Counted from the first letter of the stretch, positions 18,518 through 29,735 are shown. The stretch is DNA of 64,000 nt from Neobacillus sp. YX16 (GCF_030123505.1 NZ_CP126115.1:4664001-4728000), one strand, 5' to 3'. Numbers and translations are program-made. The notes: generated by a model from the sequence alone, not told the origin.

Positions 18518-20713
18518 TTAATTCATAATCCGGCGAACGGAATAGATATCTGGTATCTGTTTGATTCGCTCAACAACCCGTTGCAAATGGCTGACATTAT
18601 GAATGGCAATAGACATGATAATCGTTGCCATCTTATTGCGGTCAGATCGGCCAGAAACAGCTGAAATATTGGTTTTTGTCTCGTTTACCGCCTGCAGGAC
18701 CTCATTCAAAAGACCACGGCGGTCATAACCACTAATTTCAATATCAACATTATACTCTTTCCGGTCATTTAAGGAGGATTCCCACTCAACAGGTATTAAC
18801 CTGGTTTGCGCATCATTAGAGTCAATATTGGTACAATCAGCTCGGTGAACAGAAACACCGCGGCCCTTCGTAATGAAGCCGACAATTTCGTCACCTGGGA
18901 CAGGATTGCAGCATCTTGACAAACGGATTAACAAATTATCAATCCCAGCAACACGAACACCGGATTCCCTCTTTTTTGTTGAAGGGAAAGCCTTCATATC
19001 AGATATGGCATTGGTAATGGTTGCCGATTGCTCTTGATCTCGCTTTTTTCGCCATTTTTCAGTTAAGCGGTTAGCTACCTGCAATGCGGTTACACCATTA
19101 TAGCCGACAGCTGCATACATATCGTCTTCATTGGCAAAATTAAACTTTTCGGCGACCTTCTTCAAATTATCTGCCGTTAAGATCTCTTTTAAATCAAATT
19201 CCATCCCGCGAATTTCTTTTTCAACAAGCTCTTTTCCCTTATCGACATTTTCATCCCGACGCTGCTTCTTAAAGAATGCACGAATCTTATTTTTAGCCTG
19301 TGATGTTTGCGCAAGCTTTAACCAGTCTTGGCTTGGTCCATAAGAGTGCTTAGAGGTAAGAATTTCGATAATGTCACCTGTCTTAAGCCGATAGTCCAGC
19401 GTAACCATTTTACCGTTTACTTTTGCCCCAATCGTCTTATTGCCAATTTCAGAATGAATCCGATAAGCAAAATCAATCGGAACAGAACCAGACGGTAATT
19501 CGATTACATCACCTTTTGGAGTGAACACAAATACCATATCGGAGAATAAATCAATTTTTAGTGACTCCATAAATTCTTCTGCATTGGCAGTGTCATTTTG
19601 GAATTCAAGGATTTCTCTAAACCATGTTAATTTTTGTTCGTAAGAAGTTGTATCACTAAGTGCTTTCCCTTCTTTATACGCCCAGTGGGCTGCAATACCG
19701 AATTCTGCAATTCGGTGCATTTCAGACGTGCGAATTTGAACCTCTAGTGGATCGCCTTTAGGACCAATGACCGTTGTGTGAAGAGATTGATACATATTCG
19801 GCTTCGGCATAGCAATATAGTCCTTAAAACGCCCAGGCATTGGCTTCCAGCACGTGTGAATGATTCCTAGCACGGCGTAGCAATCCTTAATACTATTCAC
19901 TACAATTCGAACGGCAAGTAAATCATAGATTTCACTAAACTGTTTATTTTGCTGAACCATTTTCCGGTAAATGCTGTAGATATGTTTAGGTCTTCCATTA
20001 AGCTCCGCATTAATGGACACTTCTTTCATTCTGTCACGAACCTCGTCCATTACATCGACTAAGTATTGCTCCCGTTCTGCCCGCTTCTTTTTCATCAAGT
20101 TAACGATACGGTAATATTGTTGTGGATTTAAGTATCTTAAGGCAGTATCTTCCAACTCCCACTTAATCTTAGAAATACCAAGACGATGGGCCAAAGGTGC
20201 AAAGATTTCAAGTGTTTCATTTGAAATCCGACGCTGCTTCTCAACAGGTAGGTGCTTAAGCGTCCTCATATTATGCAAACGATCAGCAAGCTTAATCAAA
20301 ATAACGCGGATATCCTGGGCCATTGCCACAAACATTTTTCTGTGGTTCTCTGCCTGTTGTTCCTCGTGTGATTTATATTTAATTTTCCCTAATTTCGTAA
20401 CCCCGTCGACAAGCATGGCCACTTCGTCATTAAATTCATTCTCGATGTCCAATAAGGTGACATCAGTGTCTTCAACAACGTCATGAAGAAAACCAGCAGC
20501 AACCGTTTCAGGATCCATCTCCAGGTCCGCAAGAATTCCAGCAACCTGAATAGGATGGATAATGTAAGGCTCTCCCGACTTTCTATATTGTTCACGATGA
20601 GAATGTTTTGCGAATTCGTACGCTCTTTTTACAAATTCACAATGCTCCTCGTTTAAATATGCCCTCGTCTTGTCGATGACTTGTTCGGCAGTTAGCACTT
20701 GATCGTTCGCCAT
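18518..20713 (-). CDS. rel: Bifunctional (p)ppGpp synthetase/hydrolase Rel
   Basis: Rel makes and destroys (p)ppGpp on ribosomes carrying uncharged tRNA. The HD hydrolase domain is at about 25-180 ([10 protein letters not shown], followed by [11 protein letters not shown]). The synthetase domain is at about 210-350. A TGS domain begins near 390 ([12 protein letters not shown]). A conserved region with [14 protein letters not shown] and a C-terminal ACT domain (about 655-731) follow. HD residues are intact, so both activities are expected. The length of 731 residues is normal. It lies between apt and dtd, the usual order. Confidence 0.97.
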   Translation of the reverse strand: MANDQVLTAEQVIDKTRAYLNEEHCEFVKRAYEFAKHSHREQYRKSGEPYIIHPIQVAGILADLEMDPETVAAGFLHDVVEDTDVTLLDIENEFNDEVAMLVDGVTKLGKIKYKSHEEQQAENHRKMFVAMAQDIRVILIKLADRLHNMRTLKHLPVEKQRRISNETLEIFAPLAHRLGISKIKWELEDTALRYLNPQQYYRIVNLMKKKRAEREQYLVDVMDEVRDRMKEVSINAELNGRPKHIYSIYRKMVQQNKQFSEIYDLLAVRIVVNSIKDCYAVLGIIHTCWKPMPGRFKDYIAMPKPNMYQSLHTTVIGPKGDPLEVQIRTSEMHRIAEFGIAAHWAYKEGKALSDTTSYEQKLTWFREILEFQNDTANAEEFMESLKIDLFSDMVFVFTPKGDVIELPSGSVPIDFAYRIHSEIGNKTIGAKVNGKMVTLDYRLKTGDIIEILTSKHSYGPSQDWLKLAQTSQAKNKIRAFFKKQRRDENVDKGKELVEKEIRGMEFDLKEILTADNLKKVAEKFNFANEDDMYAAVGYNGVTALQVANRLTEKWRKKRDQEQSATITNAISDMKAFPSTKKRESGVRVAGIDNLLIRLSRCCNPVPGDEIVGFITKGRGVSVHRADCTNIDSNDAQTRLIPVEWESSLNDRKEYNVDIEISGYDRRGLLNEVLQAVNETKTNISAVSGRSDRNKMATIIMSIAIHNVSHLQRVVERIKQIPDIYSVRRIMN

Positions 20714-20899
20714 AAAATCACCTTATTTTTCGTCTCATTTTTTATTATTAAATGTTTTACTATCTTAACTAGTTACTAATGAATGTTACTATTATCGAAA
20801 AAAAATACACAGATGTAAAGGGTTTGATACCTATTTTACTGTATTTTGCGAAAAAAGTGTCGAAATATGATAAAAATAATATTTCTCCTCTTATAACAA

Positions 20900-20925
20900 G
20901 AGAGCACTCAGTTACGAGTGCCCTC
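20900..20925 (-). terminator. Terminator after apt
   Basis: GAGAGCACTC and GAGTGCCCTC can pair (one mismatch) around GTTAC-type loop sequence, followed on the minus strand by TTGTTAT. It separates apt from rel. Confidence 0.6.
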
Positions 20926-20932
20926 ATTACTA

Positions 20933-21445
20933 TTAATAATTCATCAATGTCATGATGTCATACCCTTCAAGCTTTTTACGGCCTTCGAGGTAGGTTAATT
21001 CTACAAGAAAAGCAATTCCAGCAACCACACCGCCAAGCTGCTCAACTAATTGAATGGTTGCATCAATCGTTCCACCTGTCGCTAACAGATCATCCGTAAT
21101 CAAAACTCGTTGCCCAGGCTGAATCGCGTCCTTATGAATGGTTAGAACATCACTTCCATATTCCAATCCATAGCTAACTTTCACTGTATCACGCGGAAGT
21201 TTGCCTTCCTTACGAACAGGTGCAAAGCCAATACCAAGGGCATAGGATACTGGACAGCCAATAATAAACCCTCTTGCCTCTGGACCAACGATTAAATCAA
21301 TTTGTTTATCTTTTGCATATTCAACAATTTGGTCCGTTGCATACTTATATGCTTCTCCATCGTTCATTAATGGAGTAATATCTTTGAAGGTAATTCCTGG
21401 TTTCGGATAATCCGGTACGATTGCGATAAATTGCTTTAAGTCCAT
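20933..21445 (-). CDS. apt: Adenine phosphoribosyltransferase
   Basis: Apt salvages adenine with PRPP to give AMP. The PRPP-binding motif is [14 protein letters not shown] at about residues 118-131. The N-terminal hood begins [26 protein letters not shown], typical of Apt. The 170-residue length is standard. The start codon overlaps the recJ stop (TAATG), so translation is coupled. Confidence 0.97.
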   Translation of the reverse strand: MDLKQFIAIVPDYPKPGITFKDITPLMNDGEAYKYATDQIVEYAKDKQIDLIVGPEARGFIIGCPVSYALGIGFAPVRKEGKLPRDTVKVSYGLEYGSDVLTIHKDAIQPGQRVLITDDLLATGGTIDATIQLVEQLGGVVAGIAFLVELTYLEGRKKLEGYDIMTLMNY

Positions 21446-23799
21446 TACTTTATTGCCTCCTCAATTTGAACTGATTCCTCAATAACCTCATCAAACCAGC
21501 TTTTCAATGCTTGAAAGGATGAAAATAATAAATCTCTTTCAAGTCCATATTGAGACTGTTTCATTTGGTAGGTAATCGAGTCAGTTAGGTCACGCTTTTG
21601 TGATTGTTTATTCAAAGTAATAAATCCATTGTTTATTGTAACAAAATCTAGTTCAGAAAACACCTTTGACATAAAGGTTATCGTTTCTGTCGACCAGCCG
21701 CGGTGCTTGGCAATTTCATCCCCATGACGGCCTAAATCAATCGGACCCTTTTTTAATAGCAAACCATAAAACCATTTAAAATGGTCTCTTGTTGGCAGAG
21801 TACTGAAGAAATCACTCGATTCTTTATGGAAATAGGCATAAATCCGCGCAGGCTGCCTTCCATTAAATAAGTGACAAAGAATGTCCTTTGATGGCGGCAG
21901 GTCAACGAGTACAACATTGGCTTGATGGGAATCGAAGGCTTTCGCATCGGCCTCATTTTGAATCAGTATTGCCTCACTCGTTAAAGCCGGATCCATTTTA
22001 TCAAGCTGTTCTTTATTAAAAATAATAAATGTCCGTTTTTCCTTCGGGATGGTATTCACCATCGAGTGAATCCGTTTGACCCCGCGATGATCGAATAATT
22101 GCCAGGATTCAACGGCAACATCCTGAATAAAAATTTGTGGTTTACGGATATTATTCCACTCATTGATAGCTAATTCACCAATAATCGAAATTTTTGAAGC
22201 TGGTGAAATATGGTCCACTAACTGTCCGAGTCCGAACCCAATCCCATCTAGGTTAGCACCATTATCATTTACCAATACTTTCAAATGATTTTGTTCAGAA
22301 CCAATCTTTCTCATCGTGGATATTTGGACATTACTAATTAAGACCTTTGGCTTCGGATTGTCCATTCCAAATGGAGCAAGAAGATTTAATTCATCTAATG
22401 AGGATAAGTTAATTTCTTCCACATTTATTTGATGATCGAGTAAAGTAATTGGAACAAAATCTTCTTTTGTTAACTGCTCATCCGCCAAAAGATTTAATCT
22501 TTGACGAAGATCTGAAACATCCTCTAGCTTTAGCGTCATTCCAGCAGCCATAGGATGTCCGCCAAAATGCGGAAGGATATCACGGCATGTCGACAGATTT
22601 TTAAATAAATCAAAACCTGCAATACTTCGGGCTGAACCCTTGGCCAAACCTTTTTCAGGGTCAAAACTAAGGACAATTGTTGGACGGTAGTACTTTTCAA
22701 CTAATCTAGAAGCAACGATGCCAATCACACCAGCATTCCAGCCTTCTTTACCAATCACGAGTACTGAATTCGATTCAATAGGATAGTTTCTTTCAACCTC
22801 TTCAATGGCTTCAAGTGTAATAGAGTTGACAATTGACTGCCTTGTTTTATTTAATTCGTCCATTTCTTGTGCTAAGTTTTCTGCTTCAATAGGGTCATCT
22901 GTAAGCAAAAGGTCTACAGCCATATCGGCATTTTCTAATCTGCCAACAGCATTGATTCTTGGCGCTAGCGTAAATCCGATTGTTTCTTCGTTAATGTTCT
23001 GTTGATCTACACCTGCTACTTTTAAAATAGCTTTTAGACCTTTATTTTTGGTAACTTTAAGCTTTTCCAAACCTTTTTTGACAATAAGACGATTTTCGTC
23101 TTTTAACGAAACCAAATCTGCGATGGTACCAATAACAGCAATTTCAAGTAAATGTTCTGGAAGTTCTCCATAAAGGGCATGAGCTAATTTAAAGGCCACA
23201 CCTACCCCAGCAAGTTCACGAAAAGGATAAATACTATCTGGAAGTTTAGGATGAATAATCGCCAATGCTTCCGGTAAAACAGGACCAGGTTCATGGTGAT
23301 CCGTGATAATTAAGTCGAGACCAAGTTCCTTTGCAATACCTGCTTCGTGTATAGCAGAAATACCTGTATCTACAGTAATAATTAATTTTATTCCAGATTC
23401 AGCTGCACTCCGAAAGGCTGGTTCATTCGGACCATATCCTTCTGTAAAACGATTGGGTATATAAAATTGGACATTAGCCCCCAGATCCTTGAGCGTAAGC
23501 ATTAATACGGTCGTACTGCTCACACCATCTGCATCATAATCTCCAAATATTAATATAGGTTCTTGATTTTCTATTGCCTGCCGAATTCTGTTTACGGCTG
23601 TATCCATGCCTTTTAATAGATAAGGGTCATGAAATTGCTCTTTTCCATATAAAAAATACCGTGCAGAATCAACGGTATTTAATCCGCGGTTGATAAGCAG
23701 CGACGCAACAAGTGGCGTAATTTTTAATTCATTTTCGAGAGTTTCTACTAGTTGTTGATCAGATTTACGAACAATCCATCTAGTTTTCGACTTTAACAT
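21445..23799 (-). CDS. recJ: Single-stranded-DNA-specific exonuclease RecJ
   Basis: RecJ is a 5'-3' exonuclease used in recombination and repair. DHH motifs are [11 protein letters not shown] (about 83-93) and ITDHHEPG (about 158-165). DHHA1 with [10 protein letters not shown] follows near 400, then an OB domain. A Firmicute-type C-terminal extension of roughly 200 residues is present, giving 784 residues in total. The ATG at 23799 gives [12 protein letters not shown]. Downstream apt overlaps by one base. B. subtilis has two small genes between recJ and secDF; none are seen here. Confidence 0.96.
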   Translation of the reverse strand: MLKSKTRWIVRKSDQQLVETLENELKITPLVASLLINRGLNTVDSARYFLYGKEQFHDPYLLKGMDTAVNRIRQAIENQEPILIFGDYDADGVSSTTVLMLTLKDLGANVQFYIPNRFTEGYGPNEPAFRSAAESGIKLIITVDTGISAIHEAGIAKELGLDLIITDHHEPGPVLPEALAIIHPKLPDSIYPFRELAGVGVAFKLAHALYGELPEHLLEIAVIGTIADLVSLKDENRLIVKKGLEKLKVTKNKGLKAILKVAGVDQQNINEETIGFTLAPRINAVGRLENADMAVDLLLTDDPIEAENLAQEMDELNKTRQSIVNSITLEAIEEVERNYPIESNSVLVIGKEGWNAGVIGIVASRLVEKYYRPTIVLSFDPEKGLAKGSARSIAGFDLFKNLSTCRDILPHFGGHPMAAGMTLKLEDVSDLRQRLNLLADEQLTKEDFVPITLLDHQINVEEINLSSLDELNLLAPFGMDNPKPKVLISNVQISTMRKIGSEQNHLKVLVNDNGANLDGIGFGLGQLVDHISPASKISIIGELAINEWNNIRKPQIFIQDVAVESWQLFDHRGVKRIHSMVNTIPKEKRTFIIFNKEQLDKMDPALTSEAILIQNEADAKAFDSHQANVVLVDLPPSKDILCHLFNGRQPARIYAYFHKESSDFFSTLPTRDHFKWFYGLLLKKGPIDLGRHGDEIAKHRGWSTETITFMSKVFSELDFVTINNGFITLNKQSQKRDLTDSITYQMKQSQYGLERDLLFSSFQALKSWFDEVIEESVQIEEAIK

Positions 23800-23875
23800 G
23801 CGTTCACCCCTCAGACTTTACTATTATACAGGAGCAATGTTTAGCTTTCAATCATTGATATTTTCCACTTGAAAT

Positions 23876-23906
23876 TAAAAATAAACCGCAGAGTTATCTG
23901 CGGTTC
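23876..23906 (-). terminator. Terminator after secDF
   Basis: AACCGCAGA pairs with TCTGCGGTT on a short loop. On the minus strand it is followed by TATTTTTAATTT. Confidence 0.8.
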
Positions 23907-23911
23907 ATTTG

Positions 23912-26176
23912 TTACACTTGTGGCTCGTCAGAGTATTTTCTCTTTTCTTTTACTGTCTTAATGGTACCTTTCTTCTTAAGTTCTCTTGCTTTAAGAACTA
24001 CCCAAAGGTTGGTTGCAATAAAAATGGAAGAGTAAACTCCAGTGATTAATCCAACTAGTAATGCGATATTGAAATTACGGATCGATTCACTGCCAAAGAT
24101 TATCATTGCCACAACTGTGATTAAAACGGTTAAAACTGTATTAACTGAACGAGTTAATGTTTGTCGAACACTTACATTTACAACATCCGCTATATCCTCA
24201 AAGGTTTTAAGTCGTTTCTTCTTCGTTAAGTTTTCACGCATCCTGTCGAAGGTAACAATCGTATCATTAATAGAATAACCGATAATTGTTAAGACAGCGG
24301 CGATAAAGGTTAAATCTACTTCTAAGCGCGTAATACTGAAAAAGGCAACCATAAAGAATGCATCGTGAAGCAGCGAAGCAATTGCTGCAACTGCCATTGC
24401 AAATTCAAAACGGACTGTAACATAGATAATGATTCCGATTGAGGCAATGATTAAGGCGATAATTCCATTTTTCGCCAACTCCTTACCTACCGTCGGAGAA
24501 ACCGTACTAACACTTGGATCAGTACCAAATTCATCATGAAAAGCAGATTTCAACTTTGCGATTTCATCCTTCGATAAAACTCCGATCATTCGCGCAGATA
24601 CAACTTCATTGTTTTCTCCTGAAAGAGTCATATCATCGATTTTGATACCCTGCTTGTCAAAAGCAGCTTCAACCATTTCCGTTGTTAATGGTTTATTAGA
24701 TAAGACCTCAATCCGTGTTCCACTCGAAAAATCGATAGATAGATGCAGACGGAAAACAAGAATTAACACTAGGCCTAGAGAAATAAGAACCCCGGAAACA
24801 ATGAAAAATAATTTTCTTACCTTTACAAAATCGTAACGGTCCCATCTAGTTGGGAGATCAAGCGTATCAAAGTTTTCACTTATATCCTTGATAGCAGATT
24901 TTTTTACACCGAACCAGCTTGCCCTTTTGTTTAAGAAACCGCTGTTCACCCACAAACCTAATAGTAAACGAGAACCAAACACTGCGGTAATAAAGCTCAG
25001 CAATATACTCACCAATAGCATGGTGGCAAAACCTTTTATGGAACTTGTCCCATAATAGAATAGGACCGCTGCAGTTAAAATCGTCGTTAAGTTAGAGTCA
25101 AGAATGGAAGTAAAAGCACCCTTACTACCTGCTTGGAAGGCTGATTTGATTGTTTTACCTACCTTAATCTCTTCTCTAATTCGTTCATTGGTGATAATGT
25201 TGGCATCAACAGCCATCCCGACCCCTAAAATAAGGGCGGCAATTCCCGGTAAGGTTAGAACCCCATTCATCCAATCAAAAACTAATAAAACAAGATAAAT
25301 ATAGACCGATAGTGTAACGGTTGCGATGAACCCAGGAAAACGATAATAAACTAACATAAATAAATAAATGATAGCGATCCCAATTATACCAGCTAGTATG
25401 GTTTCGTTTAACGCCTGTTCACCGAATTTAGCTCCAACAGATGTGGAGTATACTTCGGTTAACTTTACAGGAAGTGCTCCAGCATTTAATAGTGATGCAA
25501 GCTCTTGTGCTTCCTCAGCTGTAAAGCTTCCCACAATTGAAACTGTATTTTGGTTGAAAATTTCTCTTACGGTTGGAGCGGATAAAAACTTTGGATCTTC
25601 TTTTGTGATTTCTGTTTTAAAGGAATCTTTTCCTTCTTCAAAATCAAGCCAAATGACTAGATAATTATTCGGTGTCATTTTTACAATTTCTTCAGTAACT
25701 TTTTTGAATGTATCAGCACTCTTTAACTTCAATGAAACGCTCGGTGCTCCATTTTCATCAAAAGTCTGGCTCGCACCATTCTCCGCTAAATCCGCTCCGT
25801 CCATCATCACGCGGTCATTAGCATCACGGAAAGTAAGATTCGCTTGTGTAGATAGAATCTCCCGCGCTTCATTTTGATCGGTTACTCCAGCAAGCTGGAC
25901 ACGAATCCGATTTTCTCCTTCAATTTGAATATTCGGTTCACTAACACCAAGGACATTAATTCGTCTATCTAGTGCCTCAGCCGTACTAGCTAACGTTTCT
26001 TTGTTAATCTCCTGACCCTTCTTTGCTGGTGTAACTTCATATAAAACCTCGAAACCGCCTTGAAGGTCCAAACCTAGTTTAATGTCTTTTAAAATACCTG
26101 TTGCTGTTACACCCATTGTACTTCCTAATAGTATAACTACTAATAGGAAAGCGATAATTCTACTGCGCTTAACCAT
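23912..26176 (-). CDS. secDF: Protein translocase fused subunit SecDF
   Basis: SecDF uses the proton gradient to help pull proteins through SecYEG. This is the natural Bacillus fusion. The SecD half has a first membrane segment (about 7-27), DIKLGLDLQGG, the periplasmic P1 head, and five membrane segments (from about 260). The SecF half starts near 455 with a second six-segment unit. The conserved Asp and Arg of RND-type motifs are in GMAVDANIITNERIREE and GYSINDTIVTFDRMREN. The ATG at 26176 follows AAGGAGGAAC; a TTG at 26209 lies upstream of that site and is rejected. Confidence 0.96.
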   Translation of the reverse strand: MVKRSRIIAFLLVVILLGSTMGVTATGILKDIKLGLDLQGGFEVLYEVTPAKKGQEINKETLASTAEALDRRINVLGVSEPNIQIEGENRIRVQLAGVTDQNEAREILSTQANLTFRDANDRVMMDGADLAENGASQTFDENGAPSVSLKLKSADTFKKVTEEIVKMTPNNYLVIWLDFEEGKDSFKTEITKEDPKFLSAPTVREIFNQNTVSIVGSFTAEEAQELASLLNAGALPVKLTEVYSTSVGAKFGEQALNETILAGIIGIAIIYLFMLVYYRFPGFIATVTLSVYIYLVLLVFDWMNGVLTLPGIAALILGVGMAVDANIITNERIREEIKVGKTIKSAFQAGSKGAFTSILDSNLTTILTAAVLFYYGTSSIKGFATMLLVSILLSFITAVFGSRLLLGLWVNSGFLNKRASWFGVKKSAIKDISENFDTLDLPTRWDRYDFVKVRKLFFIVSGVLISLGLVLILVFRLHLSIDFSSGTRIEVLSNKPLTTEMVEAAFDKQGIKIDDMTLSGENNEVVSARMIGVLSKDEIAKLKSAFHDEFGTDPSVSTVSPTVGKELAKNGIIALIIASIGIIIYVTVRFEFAMAVAAIASLLHDAFFMVAFFSITRLEVDLTFIAAVLTIIGYSINDTIVTFDRMRENLTKKKRLKTFEDIADVVNVSVRQTLTRSVNTVLTVLITVVAMIIFGSESIRNFNIALLVGLITGVYSSIFIATNLWVVLKARELKKKGTIKTVKEKRKYSDEPQV

Positions 26177-26327
26177 TACGTTTTGTTCCTCCTTAGGGCT
26201 TAAAGCCAAAGCACTGCAACGAAAAGCCTTATGTAAAAATAATAAAAAATCATTGCTTTCATTATGAAATAGTTTATAAATAGTGTCAATTTAAACTAGA
26301 TAAGTCACGCAAAAAAAGCGAGTGTTT

Positions 26328-26624
26328 TTATTTTAATAATTCTTTCATTTCATTTTCATCTTCTAGATTAAAATCATGGTTCTTATACGTTTGAATAGTC
26401 GTAAAGCTGATGTAATCACTTACCTTAACCGAAAGGATATCATCAATAATTTCATAAATTCTAATTTCCTCTTTAATCTTCTTCCATTTCTTTCTTGTTA
26501 GATAATCCCAAAGTCCACTATTTGAAACTTCTTTGTAACCTAGCAGGCGAAATTCTTCCAGCTTGCTTATTAATGCTGGTTCAACCTGAGTGCGAAAATG
26601 ATTGTAAGCGTGGTTTTTCTCCAA
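26328..26624 (-). CDS. comN: Post-transcriptional regulator ComN (YrzD)
   Basis: The 98-residue acidic and basic helical protein matches the ComN family in length and place, between secDF and spoVB. It includes LISKLEEFRLLGYKEVSNSGLWDYLTRKKWKK. In B. subtilis ComN acts on comE mRNA and is recruited to division sites by DivIVA. Nothing further can be read directly. The ATG has a GGGGCAACATC-type upstream region with GGGGGC as ribosome site. Confidence 0.85.
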   Translation of the reverse strand: MEKNHAYNHFRTQVEPALISKLEEFRLLGYKEVSNSGLWDYLTRKKWKKIKEEIRIYEIIDDILSVKVSDYISFTTIQTYKNHDFNLEDENEMKELLK

Positions 26625-26675
26625 TGATGTTGCCCCCTCTGGACATTTAAGTCTCTATCTTTATCTAAGAAATAG

Positions 26676-26775
26676 TGGCTGTGTTAAATTTGCCTGTTGA
26701 TTTGTGGTCCAGGCGCTTCGCTTTCCGCACAAATCAACATAGCTTTAACATCAACATTTTCCGTTAACACAGCCA
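26676..26775. mobile_element. Nested palindromic element upstream of spoVB
   Basis: A 100-base element has perfect 12-bp terminal inverted repeats, TGGCTGTGTTAA (26676-26687) and TTAACACAGCCA (26764-26775). Inside is a second perfect 12-bp inverted repeat, TGTTGATTTGTG (26695-26706) and CACAAATCAACA (26728-26739), around a GGCGCTTCGCTTTCCG loop. It codes nothing credible and resembles a small MITE. Confidence 0.75.
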
Positions 26776-26867
26776 AAATAAAAAACACCTTGTCATGCTT
26801 TGTCCACCCTTATGCATATAGATTAATTGTATATGAATTCTTCTTTTTTGAGAAGGTGGGAAGTAGT

Positions 26868-28418
26868 ATGTCGAAGTTTTTAAAAGGGACCTTTATCCTA
26901 TTAATAGCGGGATTAATTACGAGAGTGCTTGGATTTATTAACAGAATTGTCATAGCTCGAAGTATTGGTGAAGAAGGGGTCGGCCTCTATATGATGGCTT
27001 TTCCCACCTTTATCCTTGTTGTGACCTTAACACAAATGGGACTGCCTGTCGCCATATCAAAAAATATTGCTGAAGCAGAAGCAAGAGGAAATCACCAAGA
27101 AATTAAAAAAATCCTTGTGGTTTCTCTGGCCATAACTATCTCGCTTTCGCTTATCTTTACACCAGCTCTCATTTTGTTAGCACCGATTCTGTCTACTACA
27201 CTCTTTACGGATCCAAGAACGTTTTATCCTTTAATCGCGATTGCACCCGTTGTACCTGTTATCGCCGTCTCCTCTGTTTTAAGAGGGTATTTCCAGGGCA
27301 GACAAAACATGCGTCCTTCAGCAATATCACAGATTTTAGAGCAGCTTGTGAGAATTACCTTAATTGCCGTTATGACTAAAGCATTTCTGCCTTACGGGAT
27401 TGAATATGCTGCAGCAGCGGCAATGGTAGCTGCCATCGTTGGTGAAGTGGCATCATTAATCTATCTCTTGACTACCTTTAAATTAAAGAAACGATTTAAG
27501 CTAAGAAAGAATTTTTTCCAATTCGTCCATTCCGGAAAGAAAACCTTCAAAGATTTGATGGAAATCGCATTACCGACAATGGGAAGCAGAATGATTGGAT
27601 CAGTATCGTGGTTTTTTGAACCGATAGTAGTTGCCCATAGCCTAGCACTTGCTGGTGTTATGGCAATTGAAGCTACAAAACAATACGGATCTCTGACTGG
27701 TTTTGCCATGCCATTATTAATGCTGCCTTCGTTTGTTACTTATTCATTAGCCACCTCTCTTGTCCCAGCTATTAGCGAAGCCAATTCACAAAATAACCAT
27801 CAGTTGATTGAACATCGCCTGCAGCAGGCATTACGTTTTGCTTTTTTAAGCGGCGGTTTGTCCGTTATTGTCCTTTATGTGCTGGCAGACCCATTGATGG
27901 AGCTCATGTATGGTTCAACAAAAGGTTCTTACTTTATTCGCATCATGGCACCATTCTTTTTATTTTATTATTATCAGGGTCCTCTTCAGGCAGTATTACA
28001 AGCACTTAACCTGGCAAGAGCAGCAATGATCAATAGTTTAATTGGAGCTGTTATAAAAACAGCTGTCATCTTTCTACTCGCTTCACAGCCTGCCTTCGGG
28101 ATAACTGGAGTGGCATTGGGTATTATTGTGGGTTTCGTGTTAGTAACCATGCTGCATTTTGCCACTGTTCTAAAGAAAATTTCTTTTAGCTTTCACATAC
28201 GAGATTACCTAAAAGGAGCCATCATTATGGGCATCTCTGCTTGGATTGGCTATTGGTTATTTAATCACATTCTTCTTGGTGAGCATTTAGCCATAAGAGT
28301 ATTGTCGGCTACTTTTGGAATGAGCTTCATCTACATTTTCCTATTAATACTCGCTGGCCTAATTAAAAAAGAAGAACTCAGAAGAATACCAATCATTCGT
28401 AATTTAATTCCGATTTGA
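26868..28418 (+). CDS. spoVB: Stage V sporulation protein B (MurJ/Wzx-like flippase)
   Basis: A polytopic membrane protein of the MOP exporter superfamily with about 14 hydrophobic segments over 516 residues. The N-terminus MSKFLKGTFILLIAGLITRVLGF is typical of SpoVB/PST proteins. In B. subtilis it is needed for spore cortex, probably in moving a lipid-linked precursor. The ATG at 26868 follows GAAGGTGGG. The reading frame stays open 57 codons upstream into the palindromic element, which is not coding. It converges with the DUF421 gene. Confidence 0.93.
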   Translation: MSKFLKGTFILLIAGLITRVLGFINRIVIARSIGEEGVGLYMMAFPTFILVVTLTQMGLPVAISKNIAEAEARGNHQEIKKILVVSLAITISLSLIFTPALILLAPILSTTLFTDPRTFYPLIAIAPVVPVIAVSSVLRGYFQGRQNMRPSAISQILEQLVRITLIAVMTKAFLPYGIEYAAAAAMVAAIVGEVASLIYLLTTFKLKKRFKLRKNFFQFVHSGKKTFKDLMEIALPTMGSRMIGSVSWFFEPIVVAHSLALAGVMAIEATKQYGSLTGFAMPLLMLPSFVTYSLATSLVPAISEANSQNNHQLIEHRLQQALRFAFLSGGLSVIVLYVLADPLMELMYGSTKGSYFIRIMAPFFLFYYYQGPLQAVLQALNLARAAMINSLIGAVIKTAVIFLLASQPAFGITGVALGIIVGFVLVTMLHFATVLKKISFSFHIRDYLKGAIIMGISAWIGYWLFNHILLGEHLAIRVLSATFGMSFIYIFLLILAGLIKKEELRRIPIIRNLIPI

Positions 28419-28429
28419 TAGGGAATGGA

Positions 28430-28453
28430 AAAGACACGCAGATAGCGTGTCTT
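28430..28453. terminator. Convergent terminator between spoVB and the DUF421 gene
   Basis: AAGACACGC pairs perfectly with GCGTGTCTT around AGATA. It lies between converging genes and touches the end of the minus-strand gene. Confidence 0.8.
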
Positions 28454-28454
28454 C

Positions 28455-29117
28455 CTACTCTTCGTCCATAATATCAACAAAGAACTTGCCATTTTCAAAA
28501 CTGCAAAAGGATATTTTTCTAACATCTCGATATCCCATCTTCTTTAATTCCTGGCGAAGCCATAGATTGGTTTTATTAATGCGGGTTAAATTTTCTTCTT
28601 CAATATTGCCATCAATGATTAATGGAATGGTAATATCCCCATCCTTAGGCTTTCCATCACTATTATTCATTCTTTCAATAACGGATAAACTACCAGAAGA
28701 TTCCAAAATGGCAAACTCAACGTCTGCAATGCTCCTGATGTCCTTTTCCCTTAGCTGGGTAAGCAAATCATCAAAGTTGTAGCGCTGTTTCCTCATTGCT
28801 TCTTCATCAATTTTTCCACGATTTATGATAATGGTTGGCTTACCGTCGACAAGATCACGAAATTTTTTACTTTTTAAAGAAAGTGTTGCCAATACAATTT
28901 GTATAAGCATTAATAAAACCATCGGAATCGAAGAATGAATCAACGATTTATTCGGATTATCAATTGCGACAATAGCTAACTCACCAATCATGATAAAAAC
29001 GACTAGGTCGAGAATACTTAACTCCCCAATTTCCCTTTTACCCATTAAGCGAAAAATAACAAGAATAAGTATGTAAAAAAATATGGTTCGAAATATAATT
29101 GATAAGTAATGTTCCAC
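28455..29117 (-). CDS. yrbG: DUF421 membrane protein (YrbG/YetF-like)
   Basis: Three N-terminal hydrophobic segments (about 10-24, 33-50, 60-80) come before a cytoplasmic DUF421 domain with the signature KPTIIINRGKID and LREKDI. A C-terminal part follows (to residue 220). The B. subtilis gene at this place is yrbG. YetF-family members have been linked to spore germination and membrane proteins, but the molecular role is unknown. The GTG/ATG choice is secure at 29117 (MEHYLSIIF). Confidence 0.87.
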   Translation of the reverse strand: MEHYLSIIFRTIFFYILILVIFRLMGKREIGELSILDLVVFIMIGELAIVAIDNPNKSLIHSSIPMVLLMLIQIVLATLSLKSKKFRDLVDGKPTIIINRGKIDEEAMRKQRYNFDDLLTQLREKDIRSIADVEFAILESSGSLSVIERMNNSDGKPKDGDITIPLIIDGNIEEENLTRINKTNLWLRQELKKMGYRDVRKISFCSFENGKFFVDIMDEE

Positions 29118-29292
29118 TACTGTCGCCCCTTTTTTTGCAATCTCCTATATTGTTAGCTATTTCGACTTAAACATTTAAGGAATAATCTCCCATTAGCATT
29201 AAAACTGTAAAAATATTTATTCTACTTTTTAAGTAGGCGAATATGCTTGTACTAGGTAAGAATCTGTTTTTCTTGATTCTAAGAAAAGTAAC

Positions 29293-29700
29293 ATGAAGGG
29301 GGAGAGTCAAATCGAATCAAAAAGCTTTGGTACAGCTATTTTGTACGGGTTGATTTTTATTTTCTTATTTGCGATTGTCAGCAGCCTCATTTTCGCATCT
29401 ATTCTCAGATTTACGTCTGTTCGGGAAGTCTCACTTCAATACATTGTAACCGCCGTTTCCTTTATTGGACTATTTGGAGGAGGTTTTCTCTCTGGTGGAA
29501 AGCGGAAGCAAAAGGGCTGGCTAATCGGTGGGTTAACAGGCTTAATTTACAGCTTTATTGTCTTTTTGTTCCAATATTTAGGATTTGACCGCCTGTTTGA
29601 TGTTGAACAGGTTATCTACCATGTTTGCTATACGTTAATTGCCATGATGGGTGGAATACTAGGGGTAAATATAGCAACAAACAACTCGAGAACAGCATAG
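29293..29700 (+). CDS. yrzE: TIGR04086-type membrane protein (YrzE-like)
   Basis: Four membrane segments lie within 135 residues (about 15-37, 49-66, 76-97, 107-127). This matches the small TIGR04086 membrane family encoded between yrbG and yajC in B. subtilis. Function is unknown. The ATG at 29293 has only a weak ribosome site. A strong GGGGGAGAG sits 3 codons inside the frame and points to the ATC at 29311, which is not a usual start. I keep the ATG. Confidence 0.8.
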   Translation: MKGESQIESKSFGTAILYGLIFIFLFAIVSSLIFASILRFTSVREVSLQYIVTAVSFIGLFGGGFLSGGKRKQKGWLIGGLTGLIYSFIVFLFQYLGFDRLFDVEQVIYHVCYTLIAMMGGILGVNIATNNSRTA

Positions 29701-29730
29701 AAAAAGGAAGCCAAAATGGCTTCCTTTTTT
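29701..29730. terminator. Bidirectional terminator between yrzE and yajC
   Basis: AAAAAGGAAGCC pairs perfectly with GGCTTCCTTTTT around AAAAT, with an A run and a T run at the ends. Confidence 0.92.
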
Positions 29731-29735
29731 CTATC

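Noticed and set aside
26697..26867. 57-codon upstream extension of spoVB
   Set aside because: It would translate the palindromic element and pass the GAAGGTGGG ribosome site; the ATG at 26868 fits the family N-terminus.
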